From: Peptoniphilus_B koenoeneniae
Lineage (GTDB): Bacteria; Bacillota; Clostridia; Tissierellales; Peptoniphilaceae
Direction of reading: 5' to 3'
DNA: 64,000 bases
Assembly: GCF_030812875.1 (NCBI RefSeq)
Contig: NZ_JAUSTN010000004.1
Span: forward strand, 1 to 64,000
The stretch's first letter is position 1. Each line of letters begins with the position of its first letter. Positions 1-9,439 of this stretch are shown here, piece after piece. Made by a program: the position numbers and the translations under genes. The notes below the pieces were generated by a model, which was given only the letters and a program-made list of their open reading frames with translations, was not told the DNA's origin and did not search any database.

Positions 1-3000
1 CTTCTGTTGATGTGTTTCCAGTTTTGTCTGTTGCTTTTGCACTTACTTCTGTACCATCTTTTACTTTGTCTGCTGGAATTGTAATTACTCCTGTGGTTGG
101 ATCTACTGTTGCGTCTGATCCGTCTGGTACTGTCCAAGTGCCATCATCACCTTTTGTTGCTGTAACTGTCTTGTCGTTTCCATCGTTGTCTTTGTATTTT
201 ACAGTTACTGTCTTTGTATCTTCATCTGTTGGTGGTGTTACTGTTACGCTTCCATCGTCTTTTGCTTCTACTTTTGGTGCTCCTGGTGCTGTTGTGTCTT
301 CTGCTTTCTTAACAGTTTGTGCTGGTGTTAATTTACCAATTTCTTTGCCATCTTTATCTGTTACAGTTACTGTTCCGTCATTGCCTACAGTTACTGTTGC
401 ATCTTTTGGTAGATTTGGATTTGCATCTTTAACTGCTTTCTTAACAGCTTCTTTTTCGTCATCTGTTAAGCTTGATGGATTTATTACTGGAACTGGTGCT
501 TTTGGAGCTTTAATCTTTTCATAAACTGTATCATCTTTTGAAAGTTGTCCAAGTTTTTGATTTGCTCCTTCGCCTTGTGTTACTGTTACTGATCCGTCAT
601 TTGCTACTTGGATATCATAGCCAGTTGCTATGCTTGGATTAGCTTTGATAACAGCTTCTTTAACTTTATCTTTTTCATCTTGTGTTAAGTTTGTCTTATC
701 TGCAACTTCTGTTTTTTCTGGTGCTTTTAATGGAATCATTTTATCATCATCTGTTGCTTGTTTAACTGTTTTATCAGCTGTAATAGTTTGATCTCCAGCT
801 GTTCCCATTGGCACTGTTACTGTACCATCATCAGCAACTTGGATTTCGTCATCTTTGAAGTCTAAGTCTTTATTAGCTGCTTTTACTGCGTATTTTACAG
901 CTTGTTTTTCTGCATCTGTAAGTTTAGCAAGATTTCCTACAGGTGTTTTTTCTGGGTCATTTAATGTTTTGCCAGCTCTGTCAAATGGTTTTACTGTATC
1001 TTTTCCTTCTAATTTACCAGTCTTCTTACCATCTGCAGTTGTAACTGTTACATTACCCTTGCTGTCAACTTCAATCTTATCGCCATCAGCAAGACTATTC
1101 TTTTCTTTAACTGCTGCTGCAACCTTTTCTCTTTCTTCTTGTGTTAAGTTTGCAGTGTCTTTTACTTCTGTTTTGTCTGGTGCTTGAAGATTAAGGATAG
1201 TATCTTTTTGTACAACTGTCTTGTCAGCTGGGATTGTTCCTGTCTTACCACCTTGATTGATCTTTACAGTACCGTCATTTTCTACAGTAATATCATCATC
1301 TGTAAAGTTTCTATCTGGGTTAGCATCTTTTACAGCTTGTTTAACTTTTGTTTTTTCGTCATCTGTTAGTGAGTTTTTATTTTCAACAGGTACTGGTTCT
1401 TTAGGTGGGTTGAATTCATTAGCAACTTCTTTTTGTTTTACAGTTTTTTCATGTGCTAATGTTCCAGTCTTGCCATCTTTAGTTTTTACTGTTACTGTAC
1501 CGTCATCTGCTACTGTGATTTCATCCTTTGTTAAAGTTGGATTTGCTTTTATAACAGCATCTTTAACCTTGTCTTTTTCATCTGATGTTAATGATTTTAG
1601 ATCTTTTACTTCAACAGGTGTTGGATCATTTAATGTTAATTTTTCAGCAGTCTTTTCCCAAACTGCATATACAGTTTTTGAATCAGTTACATTTTTCAAT
1701 ATATCAGCATCAGCTTTTGTAGCGTCCTTTGTTGCTGCCCAACCTAAGAATTTATATCCATCTCTTGAAGGCTTTTCAACATTTGCTAAATCGCTGCTTT
1801 GCTTAGTCATTTCATCTTTTCCGTCTGTAAATTTACCGCCATTAGCATCAAATGTTACTACCTTATCATTTGTATAGATAGCATATACAACTAAGTGTTT
1901 TGTAACAGGTGTAGTTGCTGTAAATACTTTATCCTTGCTAAGAGCATTAAATTGAGCAGTTGTTACTACTGCATTTCCTAAAGCTTTTTTACCTTCTTCA
2001 GTAACCCAACCTAAGAATGTTTTTGTTCCTGATTTTGGTGCGTCTGGGAATTTGTCTCCAGTGTTTGCTTCAACATTATCGCCTTCGAAGCCGTTAGCTG
2101 TGTAGCCTTTTTCTCCGTAGAACTTAACGTTGTCTGGTACAATCTTAACAGCTTTCTTTGTATTATCTGCAAATTGACCATCTGTTGTATCAAATAATAC
2201 TCTTGCTCTAACTCTTGTTTCATATAGGTCAGATGGAAGTGATGAACCGTCTGATGCAGTTGAAACAAACTTCATATCCTTTTTAAGTTCAAGTTTTGTT
2301 TCAGTTTTATCATCTGAATGATAAGGAAGCATCTTTGTCAAATCTACCTTATATTCATAAACCTTATATGTTTTTTCTTCTTCATTAAATTGAGCATCGA
2401 AGATGTCTGCTTTTTTAATAGTTACATCTTTTCTTACATCGCTGCCGGCTAAATTACCATCTTTATCATATTCGTTTTCGTCAGCTTCAACTTTTGCGTA
2501 AAGTTTGCCAACTCTTCCTTCTTCATAAAGTGTTCTTACTTTACCGCCATCATATTTAGTGTAACCAACAATTTCTTTTGTGTCTTTCTTAAAGTCATCA
2601 TTAGTTCCAGTAAATGCTCTTGGATCTCGGTAGAAATCATCAGTTCCTTCTGCATAGTCATTTGTAAATAAAACTTGATATGGAACATAAAGTGATTTGT
2701 TTATAGAAAGGATTGCTGACTTATCAGAGTGGTCAGTCCATGCTATTTTATTTGTATTTTCTATCTTATCTATATTTACATACTTAAACCATGATGTTTT
2801 AGAATCAATCTTATTGCCGTTATTATCATAAGCTTCTACAATAATGTCTTTTCCCGGCTCTAATTTTTTAGTGTTAATCCAGAAGTTACCACCAGAGTTT
2901 AAGATTGATCTGTTTGGTACTCCTGTCAAAACCTTATCACTGTCAGTATATTGCCATAAAGTTCCTACTTTAGGTGTAGTGAAAACTAATTCTTTTTGTT

Positions 3001-4789
3001 CAGTTGCATCTTTTAAAGTGTATTTTAATTTAAAGGATGCTCCTCTTGGAAGATCTGTATAAAGGTGCATATTGATATTTCTATCGTTTTGTAATGTTAA
3101 TGTTGCTGCGCCTTCATTTAGCTTACTGCCATTGTGCGTTTCAAGAAAGTTTACAGGGCCGGTAAAGGTTGAATCATAAGGCATGTAAATCTTTAGACTT
3201 TGTCCAGCCTTTATTGTAGCACCTTCTCTAAGTGTAAATTTATATACACCTTCTGCAAATTTTGTGATGCTATCAACAGCGTCCTTGCCGGTAACGAAGC
3301 CATTGTAATAACCTTGTTGCTTTCTTGATATTGCTTGGTCACCACCGATGTGGATCATAATTTGATCTCCAGCAGGTTTAGAAGTTGTATCTATTAAGTA
3401 TGATTCTCCCTCTGGAACTACATAATCATTAGCGTATTTCTTTTCAAATACAGTCCATCCTTTGTTGTTAGGGTTAGTCCAGCCAGACATCATTGAGTAG
3501 TTAAGTTTTCTTACTTTATCACTACTAAATGTATTTTCAAACTGACCCTTGTCTACTACATAATCAATAGCTGTGATGTAGAATCCAGATAACATGGTGT
3601 ATTGGTCATGTTGAGGTACTTGTACTACTTTTACGTCACCTTTACTGAAATCACTTGTTCCAATAACTATATAAGCTAATTTCCCATCAGCAGAGTAGTT
3701 TATCTTATCTTTTGGTATTCCAACATTTTTAGTATATGGAGATAGTTCTCTAGCGACAGTCATAACATTGACATATCCAACATTTCCCTTAGAATCAGCT
3801 TTCAAATAATTAACAAGATTAGCATCAAAAACTTGTGTAAAAGCAATTGGTTCTTCACCAACTGTATTTCTTACAATAGTGTTTGTTTGACCCATGTATT
3901 GAGTTCTAATTATACCTAAGTTTGATGTGTCGCTATAGTTTTTCGGATTTGCAATAAATTCTGACATAAAAAACTCTTGATTTGTTGCATTATTACTATC
4001 TGCTTGCAAACCGCCCTTTAAAAATAAAGAGTTTACCTTATCAGCTATTGAAACACCTGTAGTCTTAGTATAAGTTGAGTAGTCCATAGAGGATTTACCC
4101 GGTGCATAAGCGTATACTTTCGAATAATCATCAGTTGTTAATCTCATTTGGACAATAAAGTTTTCTTGTCCTAGAGTATCAAGATTAACCCCTTCTTTTA
4201 AAACTAAGTTGATAGGTAGATTCTTTCTTTGGTTAGCTCTACCTCCAACAGCGGATGGCAAATCAAAAGACCTACCGACAATTCCGTTTACATTTTCAAG
4301 TTTGTATTGAGTCGTACCGTCTCTGCCTACAACACGTGATAAATCAAAGTCGACGAACTTTTCAAGATCCCCAAAATTAATTAAAGCCTTGTGCCAAACA
4401 ACCGAAGCAGCTTGTGTCTTTTCTTTGTAAACAAGCCTAATTACGTATCTGCCGTTTGCATCAATGAACATACCATCATAGTCGATGTCGTTCATTTGAA
4501 TTGGATCAGATGTAGTTACTCTAACTAATGTTTGAGAGTCCTCCACCTTCCAACGGGATTTGTCCTTGATTTTGTTTTCCCAGTTTGCCTTAGTGTAGTA
4601 GGTTGCACTTGAAATAGCATCTGCCGGTACACCTCCCCTCATGGGTTGCCAAGGTGCCATGTTATTTGCCGCGGGTTGTTCTATACGACTTGTCGGTTCA
4701 TTTGCCATAACATTGTATGGTATTGATCCGAAAGCTAAAGACACTGCCATGGCCATGGCAACTGGCCTTACTAATTTTTTCTTCTTCAT
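1..4789 (-). CDS. Large secreted repeat-containing surface protein, 3' end beyond window
   Basis: The reading frame is open from an ATG at 4789 to the left edge of the window (about 1,596 codons), so the C-terminus and any LPXTG anchor are not visible. The start has a good ribosome site (GAGGGGAGAAGGT) and encodes a signal peptide: basic MKKKK, a hydrophobic stretch, and likely cleavage after NVMA near residue 34. Residues up to about 870 are mostly unassigned beta-rich sequence. Next come two modules resembling Listeria-Bacteroides (InlB B-type) repeats with FLGW and FDANGG motifs, then six ~72-residue repeats, then the start of an Ig-like module beginning APGAPKVEA. The architecture is typical of wall-anchored adhesins or matrix-binding proteins of Gram-positive anaerobic cocci. 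The ligand is unknown; adhesion is inference. Confidence 0.88.
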   Translation of the reverse strand, partial: MKKKKLVRPVAMAMAVSLAFGSIPYNVMANEPTSRIEQPAANNMAPWQPMRGGVPADAISSATYYTKANWENKIKDKSRWKVEDSQTLVRVTTSDPIQMNDIDYDGMFIDANGRYVIRLVYKEKTQAASVVWHKALINFGDLEKFVDFDLSRVVGRDGTTQYKLENVNGIVGRSFDLPSAVGGRANQRKNLPINLVLKEGVNLDTLGQENFIVQMRLTTDDYSKVYAYAPGKSSMDYSTYTKTTGVSIADKVNSLFLKGGLQADSNNATNQEFFMSEFIANPKNYSDTSNLGIIRTQYMGQTNTIVRNTVGEEPIAFTQVFDANLVNYLKADSKGNVGYVNVMTVARELSPYTKNVGIPKDKINYSADGKLAYIVIGTSDFSKGDVKVVQVPQHDQYTMLSGFYITAIDYVVDKGQFENTFSSDKVRKLNYSMMSGWTNPNNKGWTVFEKKYANDYVVPEGESYLIDTTSKPAGDQIMIHIGGDQAISRKQQGYYNGFVTGKDAVDSITKFAEGVYKFTLREGATIKAGQSLKIYMPYDSTFTGPVNFLETHNGSKLNEGAATLTLQNDRNINMHLYTDLPRGASFKLKYTLKDATEQKELVFTTPKVGTLWQYTDSDKVLTGVPNRSILNSGGNFWINTKKLEPGKDIIVEAYDNNGNKIDSKTSWFKYVNIDKIENTNKIAWTDHSDKSAILSINKSLYVPYQVLFTNDYAEGTDDFYRDPRAFTGTNDDFKKDTKEIVGYTKYDGGKVRTLYEEGRVGKLYAKVEADENEYDKDGNLAGSDVRKDVTIKKADIFDAQFNEEEKTYKVYEYKVDLTKMLPYHSDDKTETKLELKKDMKFVSTASDGSSLPSDLYETRVRARVLFDTTDGQFADNTKKAVKIVPDNVKFYGEKGYTANGFEGDNVEANTGDKFPDAPKSGTKTFLGWVTEEGKKALGNAVVTTAQFNALSKDKVFTATTPVTKHLVVYAIYTNDKVVTFDANGGKFTDGKDEMTKQSSDLANVEKPSRDGYKFLGWAATKDATKADADILKNVTDSKTVYAVWEKTAEKLTLNDPTPVEVKDLKSLTSDEKDKVKDAVIKANPTLTKDEITVADDGTVTVKTKDGKTGTLAHEKTVKQKEVANEFNPPKEPVPVENKNSLTDDEKTKVKQAVKDANPDRNFTDDDITVENDGTVKINQGGKTGTIPADKTVVQKDTILNLQAPDKTEVKDTANLTQEEREKVAAAVKEKNSLADGDKIEVDSKGNVTVTTADGKKTGKLEGKDTVKPFDRAGKTLNDPEKTPVGNLAKLTDAEKQAVKYAVKAANKDLDFKDDEIQVADDGTVTVPMGTAGDQTITADKTVKQATDDDKMIPLKAPEKTEVADKTNLTQDEKDKVKEAVIKANPSIATGYDIQVANDGSVTVTQGEGANQKLGQLSKDDTVYEKIKAPKAPVPVINPSSLTDDEKEAVKKAVKDANPNLPKDATVTVGNDGTVTVTDKDGKEIGKLTPAQTVKKAEDTTAPGAPKVEAKDDGSVTVTPPTDEDTKTVTVKYKDNDGNDKTVTATKGDDGTWTVPDGSDATVDPTTGVITIPADKVKDGTEVSAKATDKTGNTSTE
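285..1640 (-). repeat. Six tandem ~72-residue repeats in the surface protein
   Basis: Each unit is about 215-235 bp and follows the pattern P-V/E-V-x-D...LTxDEKxxVKxAVxxANP, then a short acidic stretch, then VxxDGTVTV, then GxLxxxxTVKxK. In protein order the units begin near 1637, 1413, 1192, 972, 740 and 505. They have diverged from one another (for example the third has EEREKVAAAVKEKN), so this is an old tandem array rather than a recent expansion. I cannot name the family with confidence; it resembles the long-repeat stalks of cell-wall-anchored proteins in anaerobic cocci. Confidence 0.75.
1640..2165 (-). repeat. Two InlB B-type (Listeria-Bacteroides) modules within surface protein
   Basis: Read on the minus strand, the segment holds two modules of roughly 75-90 residues. 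The first contains KTFLGWVTEEGKK followed by LVVYAIYTN. The second begins VTFDANGGKF and continues through DGYKFLGWAAT to TVYAVWEK. The FDANGG / FLGW / YAxW pattern is the hallmark of this beta-grasp-like family, common in extracellular Firmicute proteins. These modules usually act as spacers or adhesive elements. Confidence 0.7.
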
Positions 4790-4908
4790 ACCTTCTCCCC
4801 TCTCTAATCCATATGCTAAATTAAATTTTATATGTTGTAAATTTTACTAGGGTTTAGCATAAAATATTTCATTTCATATAGATTAAATTTAAATGTGAAT
4901 TTAGGTTT

Positions 4909-4932
4909 AATGCTTATAAATACATAAGCATT
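4909..4932 (-). promoter_or_regulatory. Hairpin in the long leader of the surface-protein gene
   Basis: A perfect 9-bp inverted repeat (AATGCTTAT, 6-nt loop, ATAAGCATT) without a T-tract. Closer to the gene a second 8-bp pair (ATGCTAAA at 4813-4820 and TTTAGCAT at 4853-4860) could also fold. The whole 4790-5151 stretch holds no gene; these structures, the candidate promoter and the terminator at 5083-5123 are all I can see in it. Confidence 0.4.
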
Positions 4933-4988
4933 ATTGCTTTTATACCCCCCATAGCTAAAGGGTATTTTAATATATAGCTAGTACTATT

Positions 4989-5017
4989 ATTATACCCCAT
5001 CCAAAGGTTAAATTAAC
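4989..5017 (-). promoter_or_regulatory. Candidate promoter of the surface-protein gene
   Basis: On the minus strand a perfect TATAAT lies at 4994-4989, with weak -35 candidates (TTAATT or GTTAAT) 16-17 bp upstream. The start codon is at 4789, so use of this promoter would give a leader of nearly 200 nt. Confidence 0.4.
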
Positions 5018-5082
5018 TATAAAAGTAATAAAATAATAATAGTTTCCTTATTTTCCAAATAATTAAAAGTGTATAGAAATTT

Positions 5083-5123
5083 ATAAAAAAATACCAGAGA
5101 AAAATTATCTTCGGTATTTTTTA
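5083..5123 (-). terminator. Terminator of the phoH...nif3 operon
   Basis: An inverted repeat AAAAAATACC ... GGTATTTTTT with an inner AGA/TCT pair and flanking A and T runs lies just beyond the nif3 stop. It would work on either strand and is the first convincing terminator after the 15-gene minus-strand run. Confidence 0.75.
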
Positions 5124-5151
5124 ACTTTATATGTTACTCAATTTTAGTTTT

Positions 5152-5901
5152 TTATTTTATTTGAAAATCACTTTCTGCTATATCCACTTTCAAATTTTTA
5201 AATTCATTTAAAAGTAATTTTTTTAATTTTTCCAAAACAAATTTTTCGCTTGTATAATGACCCATATCCACAAGAGTAAGGTTATTCTCATAGGCTTTTT
5301 GTCCATCATGATATTTTACATCTCCTGTTATAAAGGCATCACACTTTTTTGCTTCTTCAAAAAAATCCATGCCGCTTCCTCCGCAGATGGCAACTTTTTT
5401 TATTTCTCTTGGTCTTCCATAAATTTTTACATTATATTTTTTTAGACTTTTTTTAAATTCTTCAAAGGATAAAGCTTTTTCATACTGGCAAATATATCCC
5501 ATTGTATAGCCTGATTGGCCTTTCCCTAAGGGACTCATTATTTTTAACTTTAGTTCTTCACATAGGGCATCATTTACTCCCCCTTTTGCTGAGTCTAAAG
5601 AGGTGTGGGCTGAATAAATGGATATTCTATTAAAAATTGCTTTTATTATATTATCTGAAAGATACTGACCCTCTACAATGGATTTTAAGCCATCAAATAT
5701 CATAGGGTGATGACTTAGTATTAATTTATAATTTTCTTTGATTGTAGCGTCTATTACACTGTCTGTAACGTCAAGTGTAAGCATGACTCCAGGGGTATCT
5801 TGATCAAAATATAATTGACTTCCAGAATTGTCCCAATCTTCTTGCATATATTCTGGTGCAATACTTTTTATAAACTCAATTATTTCTTTTACTTTTGTCA
5901 T
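5152..5901 (-). CDS. Nif3-like dinuclear metal-centre protein (GTP cyclohydrolase I type 2 family)
   Basis: The 249-aa protein has the family's metal-binding signatures: SHHPMIF with H64 and H65, a DxxxGG-type central region, and a C-terminal VDMGHYTSEKFVLEKL segment supplying a further His and Glu. It is the short form, without the PII-like insert seen in ~370-aa members. The physiological role of this family is poorly defined; members form hexamers with two metals per subunit. The ATG has a strong AAGGAGG site. It overlaps the end of trmK by 26 nt and is the last gene of the operon. The trmK-nif3 pairing is a common Firmicute arrangement. Confidence 0.88.
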   Translation of the reverse strand: MTKVKEIIEFIKSIAPEYMQEDWDNSGSQLYFDQDTPGVMLTLDVTDSVIDATIKENYKLILSHHPMIFDGLKSIVEGQYLSDNIIKAIFNRISIYSAHTSLDSAKGGVNDALCEELKLKIMSPLGKGQSGYTMGYICQYEKALSFEEFKKSLKKYNVKIYGRPREIKKVAICGGSGMDFFEEAKKCDAFITGDVKYHDGQKAYENNLTLVDMGHYTSEKFVLEKLKKLLLNEFKNLKVDIAESDFQIK

Positions 5902-6568
5902 TTATAACCTCCTTAAAATAATTATTTTCTCCCTTAAGCTCCATGTATCTTATTAAGGGTTTTTTTGTGTTACCTTTTAAATTTTCCATAATTTTAAGGT
6001 TTTTTTCTATTTTAAATTTTACAAAGTTTATGGCTTCTTCCTTCTTTTTTTCTAGGGCTTTTAAGGGCAAGAAATTTTCATATTTTTTTAATTTTCTAAT
6101 TTTTCCGTCATATTTTGCTACTATTATTTCAAAGTATCTTTTATCTTCAAATATTACTTCTTCATCAATTATTTCAAAGCCTCTTTCGCAAAGATAGGTT
6201 CTAAGTTCTTCGCTTGCTTGCATAGGTTGAAGAATAAGTCTTACATTTTTTGCAATTTCAGAGGATTCTTCCAATATTTTTGAAATTAAAATTCCTCCCA
6301 TTCCTGCAATTATAATGGTGTCTACTTCATTTTTTTCTAAGATTTTTATTCCATCGCCCACTCTAAAATCTATGTCCTTTATATTTTTAATTTTTGCCAG
6401 TTCTATAGATTTCTCCAAGGATGCTTTTGAAATGTCTGTTGCTATTATTTTTTTTATTTTTGTATTTTCTCTTAAAAAAACAGGCACAAATCCGTGATCT
6501 GTGCCTATATCTGCAATATTTTCGCCTTCTACATATTTTGCAAGGCTCAAAAGTCTTTTTGATATCAT
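5876..6568 (-). CDS. trmK: tRNA (adenine-N1)-methyltransferase TrmK
   Basis: The 230-aa protein has a Rossmann-type SAM-binding domain with DIGTDHG at residues 20-26 and an IIAGMGG motif in the second half of the domain, followed by a C-terminal helical tail. This matches TrmK/YqfN, which methylates A22 of tRNA. The start overlaps the rpoD stop as ATGA, indicating translational coupling. The order rpoD-trmK-nif3 matches that of Bacillus and relatives, which supports the call. Confidence 0.9.
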   Translation of the reverse strand: MISKRLLSLAKYVEGENIADIGTDHGFVPVFLRENTKIKKIIATDISKASLEKSIELAKIKNIKDIDFRVGDGIKILEKNEVDTIIIAGMGGILISKILEESSEIAKNVRLILQPMQASEELRTYLCERGFEIIDEEVIFEDKRYFEIIVAKYDGKIRKLKKYENFLPLKALEKKKEEAINFVKFKIEKNLKIMENLKGNTKKPLIRYMELKGENNYFKEVINDKSKRNN

Positions 6569-7656
6569 TCTAAATAATCCTTTAATTTTCTGCTTCTGCT
6601 TGGGTGTCTTAATTTTCTTAATGCTTTTGCTTCTATTTGTCTTATTCTTTCTCTTGTTACATCAAATTCTTTTCCAACTTCTTCAAGAGTTCTGCTTCTT
6701 CCATCATTTAAACCGAAACGAAGGGTCAAGACTTTTTTCTCTCTGTCTGTTAAAGTTTCAAGAACTGATCCTAATTGTTCTTTTAAAAGTTGAAATGTTG
6801 CTGCGTCTGATGGAGATTGAATTTCTTCATCAGGTATAAAATCTCCAAGATGTGAGTCTTCTTCTTCTCCTATGGGAGTTTCAAGAGAAACTGGTTCTTG
6901 AGCGATTTTTTGTATTTCTCTTACTTTTTCAACTTCTATATTCATTTCTTTTGCTATTTCTTCTGGTTGTGGATCTCTTCCTAACTCTTGAACAAGTTGT
7001 CTTTGTACTCTTACAAGTTTATTTATTGTTTCTACCATGTGTACTGGTATTCTTATTGTTCTTGCTTGGTCTGCTATGGCTCTTGTTATTGCTTGTCTTA
7101 TCCACCAAGTTGCATAAGTTGAAAATTTAAATCCCTTTGTATAATCAAACTTTTCAACTGCTTTCATAAGGCCCAAATTTCCTTCTTGAATTAAATCAAG
7201 AAAAGACATTCCTCTACCTACATATCTTTTTGCTATGGAAACTACAAGACGTAAGTTTGCTTCTGCCAGTTCTTTTTTTGCAAGAAATTCTCCCTCTTCC
7301 ATTCTCTTTGCTATGGACACTTCTTCATCTGCTGTTAAAAGGGGAATTTTTCCAATTTCTTTTAAGTACATTCTTACTGGGTCATCTACACTTATGCCCT
7401 TGGGAACAGAAATTTCCTTTTCATCTTTCTTTTCATCTTCGTCTTCAAGTTTATCATCATCTAAAAGTTCAATTCCAGATTCTTCAAAGTTTTTATAAAT
7501 GTTATCTATTTCATCGCTGTCCATTTGAACTTCATCAAGAGCATCTATTATTTCATCATAAGTGAGGTTGCCCTTTTTTTTACCACTTTGCATAAGTGTA
7601 TCTATTATTGATTCTTTTGATTCGGGAATATCATCATATTCAATCTTATCAGTCAT
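6565..7656 (-). CDS. rpoD: RNA polymerase primary sigma factor SigA/RpoD
   Basis: At 363 aa this is the usual size for a Firmicute housekeeping sigma factor. The N-terminus is acidic (region 1.1-like, with a poly-D/E tract around residues 65-80). It is followed by region 1.2 (DPVRMYLKEIG), region 2 with the -10 recognition helix (TYATWWIRQAITRAI), region 3, and a region 4 helix-turn-helix ending near the C-terminus (VTRERIRQIEAKALRKL). It sits directly after dnaG with an 8-nt overlap, the classical dnaG-rpoD macromolecular-synthesis pairing. The candidate promoters in this window (TTGACA/TATAAT-like) fit its expected specificity. Confidence 0.97.
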   Translation of the reverse strand: MTDKIEYDDIPESKESIIDTLMQSGKKKGNLTYDEIIDALDEVQMDSDEIDNIYKNFEESGIELLDDDKLEDEDEKKDEKEISVPKGISVDDPVRMYLKEIGKIPLLTADEEVSIAKRMEEGEFLAKKELAEANLRLVVSIAKRYVGRGMSFLDLIQEGNLGLMKAVEKFDYTKGFKFSTYATWWIRQAITRAIADQARTIRIPVHMVETINKLVRVQRQLVQELGRDPQPEEIAKEMNIEVEKVREIQKIAQEPVSLETPIGEEEDSHLGDFIPDEEIQSPSDAATFQLLKEQLGSVLETLTDREKKVLTLRFGLNDGRSRTLEEVGKEFDVTRERIRQIEAKALRKLRHPSRSRKLKDYLE

Positions 7657-9439
7657 ATAAGCCTCCCTTTAGTTTATTATTAAGCTCTGTAAGTTTCTTT
7701 GATAAATCTTCAAGAGAAGGACCCTTGGGGTCAAAATTTTTGATTTTATTCAAAATTTCATCTCTTTTTTGCTCTATTTTATTGATTTTAATTGCTTTTA
7801 CTAAATCTTTTATAATTGCATCTGCATTATAAGTATCAATCATCACTTCATCAAGTTGTCTTTTGAAACTTTCAGAAATATACTTTTTCTCCAACAAGTA
7901 TCCTATTTTATCATTTACTTTTTTTTCGTACAAGTCATCTAAATTTTCAAAAACCCTTTTTGCATCGGGATCTTCAAAATCTTCAAGATCCAATTTTGCC
8001 TTTAAATTATAATATAAGTCGCTACTATAGAGGGCGTATTTTATAAGTAGAAGCTCTCTTTGATTTTTCCCTGAAAATATTCTTTTAGGCTTTATAAATT
8101 TTTTTTCAGTTTTAAAGCTTCTTAACTTATTTTTTTTGCTTTCTCCATAATTTTTAGAATAAAGAGAAATATAATTCATTATGGCCTGTCTTGTAATTTT
8201 ATACTCTGAAGAAATCTTTGTAATGTAGACGTCCCTTTCTATGGGATTTTTAAGACTTGAAATAAGTTTTGCCACTTCTGTTGTAAAATTACTTTTTCCA
8301 AGGGATGAATTTAAATCAAAATTTGCTTTTATATTTTCGATTTTATAATCCATAAAATTCTTGGCTTCTTTTAAACAAAGTTCAAAATTTATTTTTCCAT
8401 ACTTTTTAATATACTCGTCAGGGTCTAAATTGTTTGGCAAGCTTACAATTTTAGGCGCTATATCTTCGGATCTTAAAATTTCAATTGCTCTTTGAGTTGC
8501 CTTTATTCCTGCCGCATCTCCATCATAACAAATTAAAACTTCTTGTCCGTATCTTTTAATTATTTTCGCCTGATCACTTGTAAGAGCAGTACCAAGACTT
8601 GCTACACTATAATTTATACCACTTTTGTAAAGAGAAATAACATCCATATAGCCCTCAACAAGTAAAATTCTTTTTCTTTCGCTATTTTGTGAAACTAAAT
8701 TTAAGTTGTAGAGATTTTTCCCCTTGTGAAAAACTATTGTATCTCTTGAGTTTAGGTATTTAGGTTCTGATTTATCCATTACTCTTCCGCCAAATCCTAG
8801 GACTCTTTTTTTTGTATCAATTATAGGAAACATTATTCTATTTCTAAATCTATCATAATATCTACCCTTATCCGACTTACTTATTAAGTTGTAGTCTGTA
8901 AGTTCTTCTTCGGTAAAGCCTTTTGATTTTAAAAAGTTTTTTAAACCGTCCCAAGAGTCATCTGCATAGCCTAAACCAAATGTGTTTATTGTTTTTTCTT
9001 GAATGTCCCTTTTTTCCAAATATGAAAGAGCTTCTTTATTTTGTTTTAGCTTATTCATAAAATAAAGGGCAGCAAGCTTATTTGCCTCATAGCATCTTTC
9101 TCTTTTATTAGTTTCTTCTTTGTAGTTTACGTTTTGTTTTGATTCTGCAAGTTCAATACCATACTTATCTGCAAGAAAAATACAGGCTTCTCTAAAATTC
9201 ATGTTTTCTCTTTTCATTACAAAAGTAATGACATCTCCACCTGCATGGCAACCGAAGCAGTGAAAAATTTGTTTTGAGGGGCTCACTGAAAAAGATGGGG
9301 TTTTTTCACCATGAAAAGGGCACAATCCCATATAGTTTGCGCCCCTTTTTTTTAAGTTGACATATTCAGAAATTAAATCTACAATATCCGCTCTTGATCT
9401 TATTTCATCAAGAACGTCATCATTTATTATTAAGCTCAC
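7649..9439 (-). CDS. dnaG: DNA primase DnaG
   Basis: Primase synthesises RNA primers at the replication fork. The protein (596 aa from the chosen start) has an N-terminal CHC2 zinc finger (CPFHGEKTPSF ... FHCFGC), a TOPRIM core with LLVEGYMDVISL, and a C-terminal helicase-binding region. I place the start at a GTG at 9439 (VSLIINDDVLDEI), where primases normally begin and where GGGATGG lies just upstream. An in-frame ATG at 9481 would add 14 atypical residues and overlap dgt by 62 nt. Even the GTG start overlaps dgt by 20 nt. Confidence 0.94.
   Translation of the reverse strand: MSLIINDDVLDEIRSRADIVDLISEYVNLKKRGANYMGLCPFHGEKTPSFSVSPSKQIFHCFGCHAGGDVITFVMKRENMNFREACIFLADKYGIELAESKQNVNYKEETNKRERCYEANKLAALYFMNKLKQNKEALSYLEKRDIQEKTINTFGLGYADDSWDGLKNFLKSKGFTEEELTDYNLISKSDKGRYYDRFRNRIMFPIIDTKKRVLGFGGRVMDKSEPKYLNSRDTIVFHKGKNLYNLNLVSQNSERKRILLVEGYMDVISLYKSGINYSVASLGTALTSDQAKIIKRYGQEVLICYDGDAAGIKATQRAIEILRSEDIAPKIVSLPNNLDPDEYIKKYGKINFELCLKEAKNFMDYKIENIKANFDLNSSLGKSNFTTEVAKLISSLKNPIERDVYITKISSEYKITRQAIMNYISLYSKNYGESKKNKLRSFKTEKKFIKPKRIFSGKNQRELLLIKYALYSSDLYYNLKAKLDLEDFEDPDAKRVFENLDDLYEKKVNDKIGYLLEKKYISESFKRQLDEVMIDTYNADAIIKDLVKAIKINKIEQKRDEILNKIKNFDPKGPSLEDLSKKLTELNNKLKGGLYD

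Noticed and set aside
285..1640. CRISPR-like or DNA-level tandem repeat
   Set aside because: Units are ~72 codons, in frame, diverged and part of a protein; there are no short identical repeats with spacers.
12..1877. Long open frames on the plus strand (12-524, 855-1187, 1257-1877)
   Set aside because: They are antisense to the repeat-rich surface-protein gene, have Ser/Phe/Val-rich low-information translations, no ribosome sites and mirror the repeat period.
6852..7565. Leu/Phe-rich plus-strand frames opposite rpoD
   Set aside because: Antisense shadows of a well-identified gene, with no start signals.
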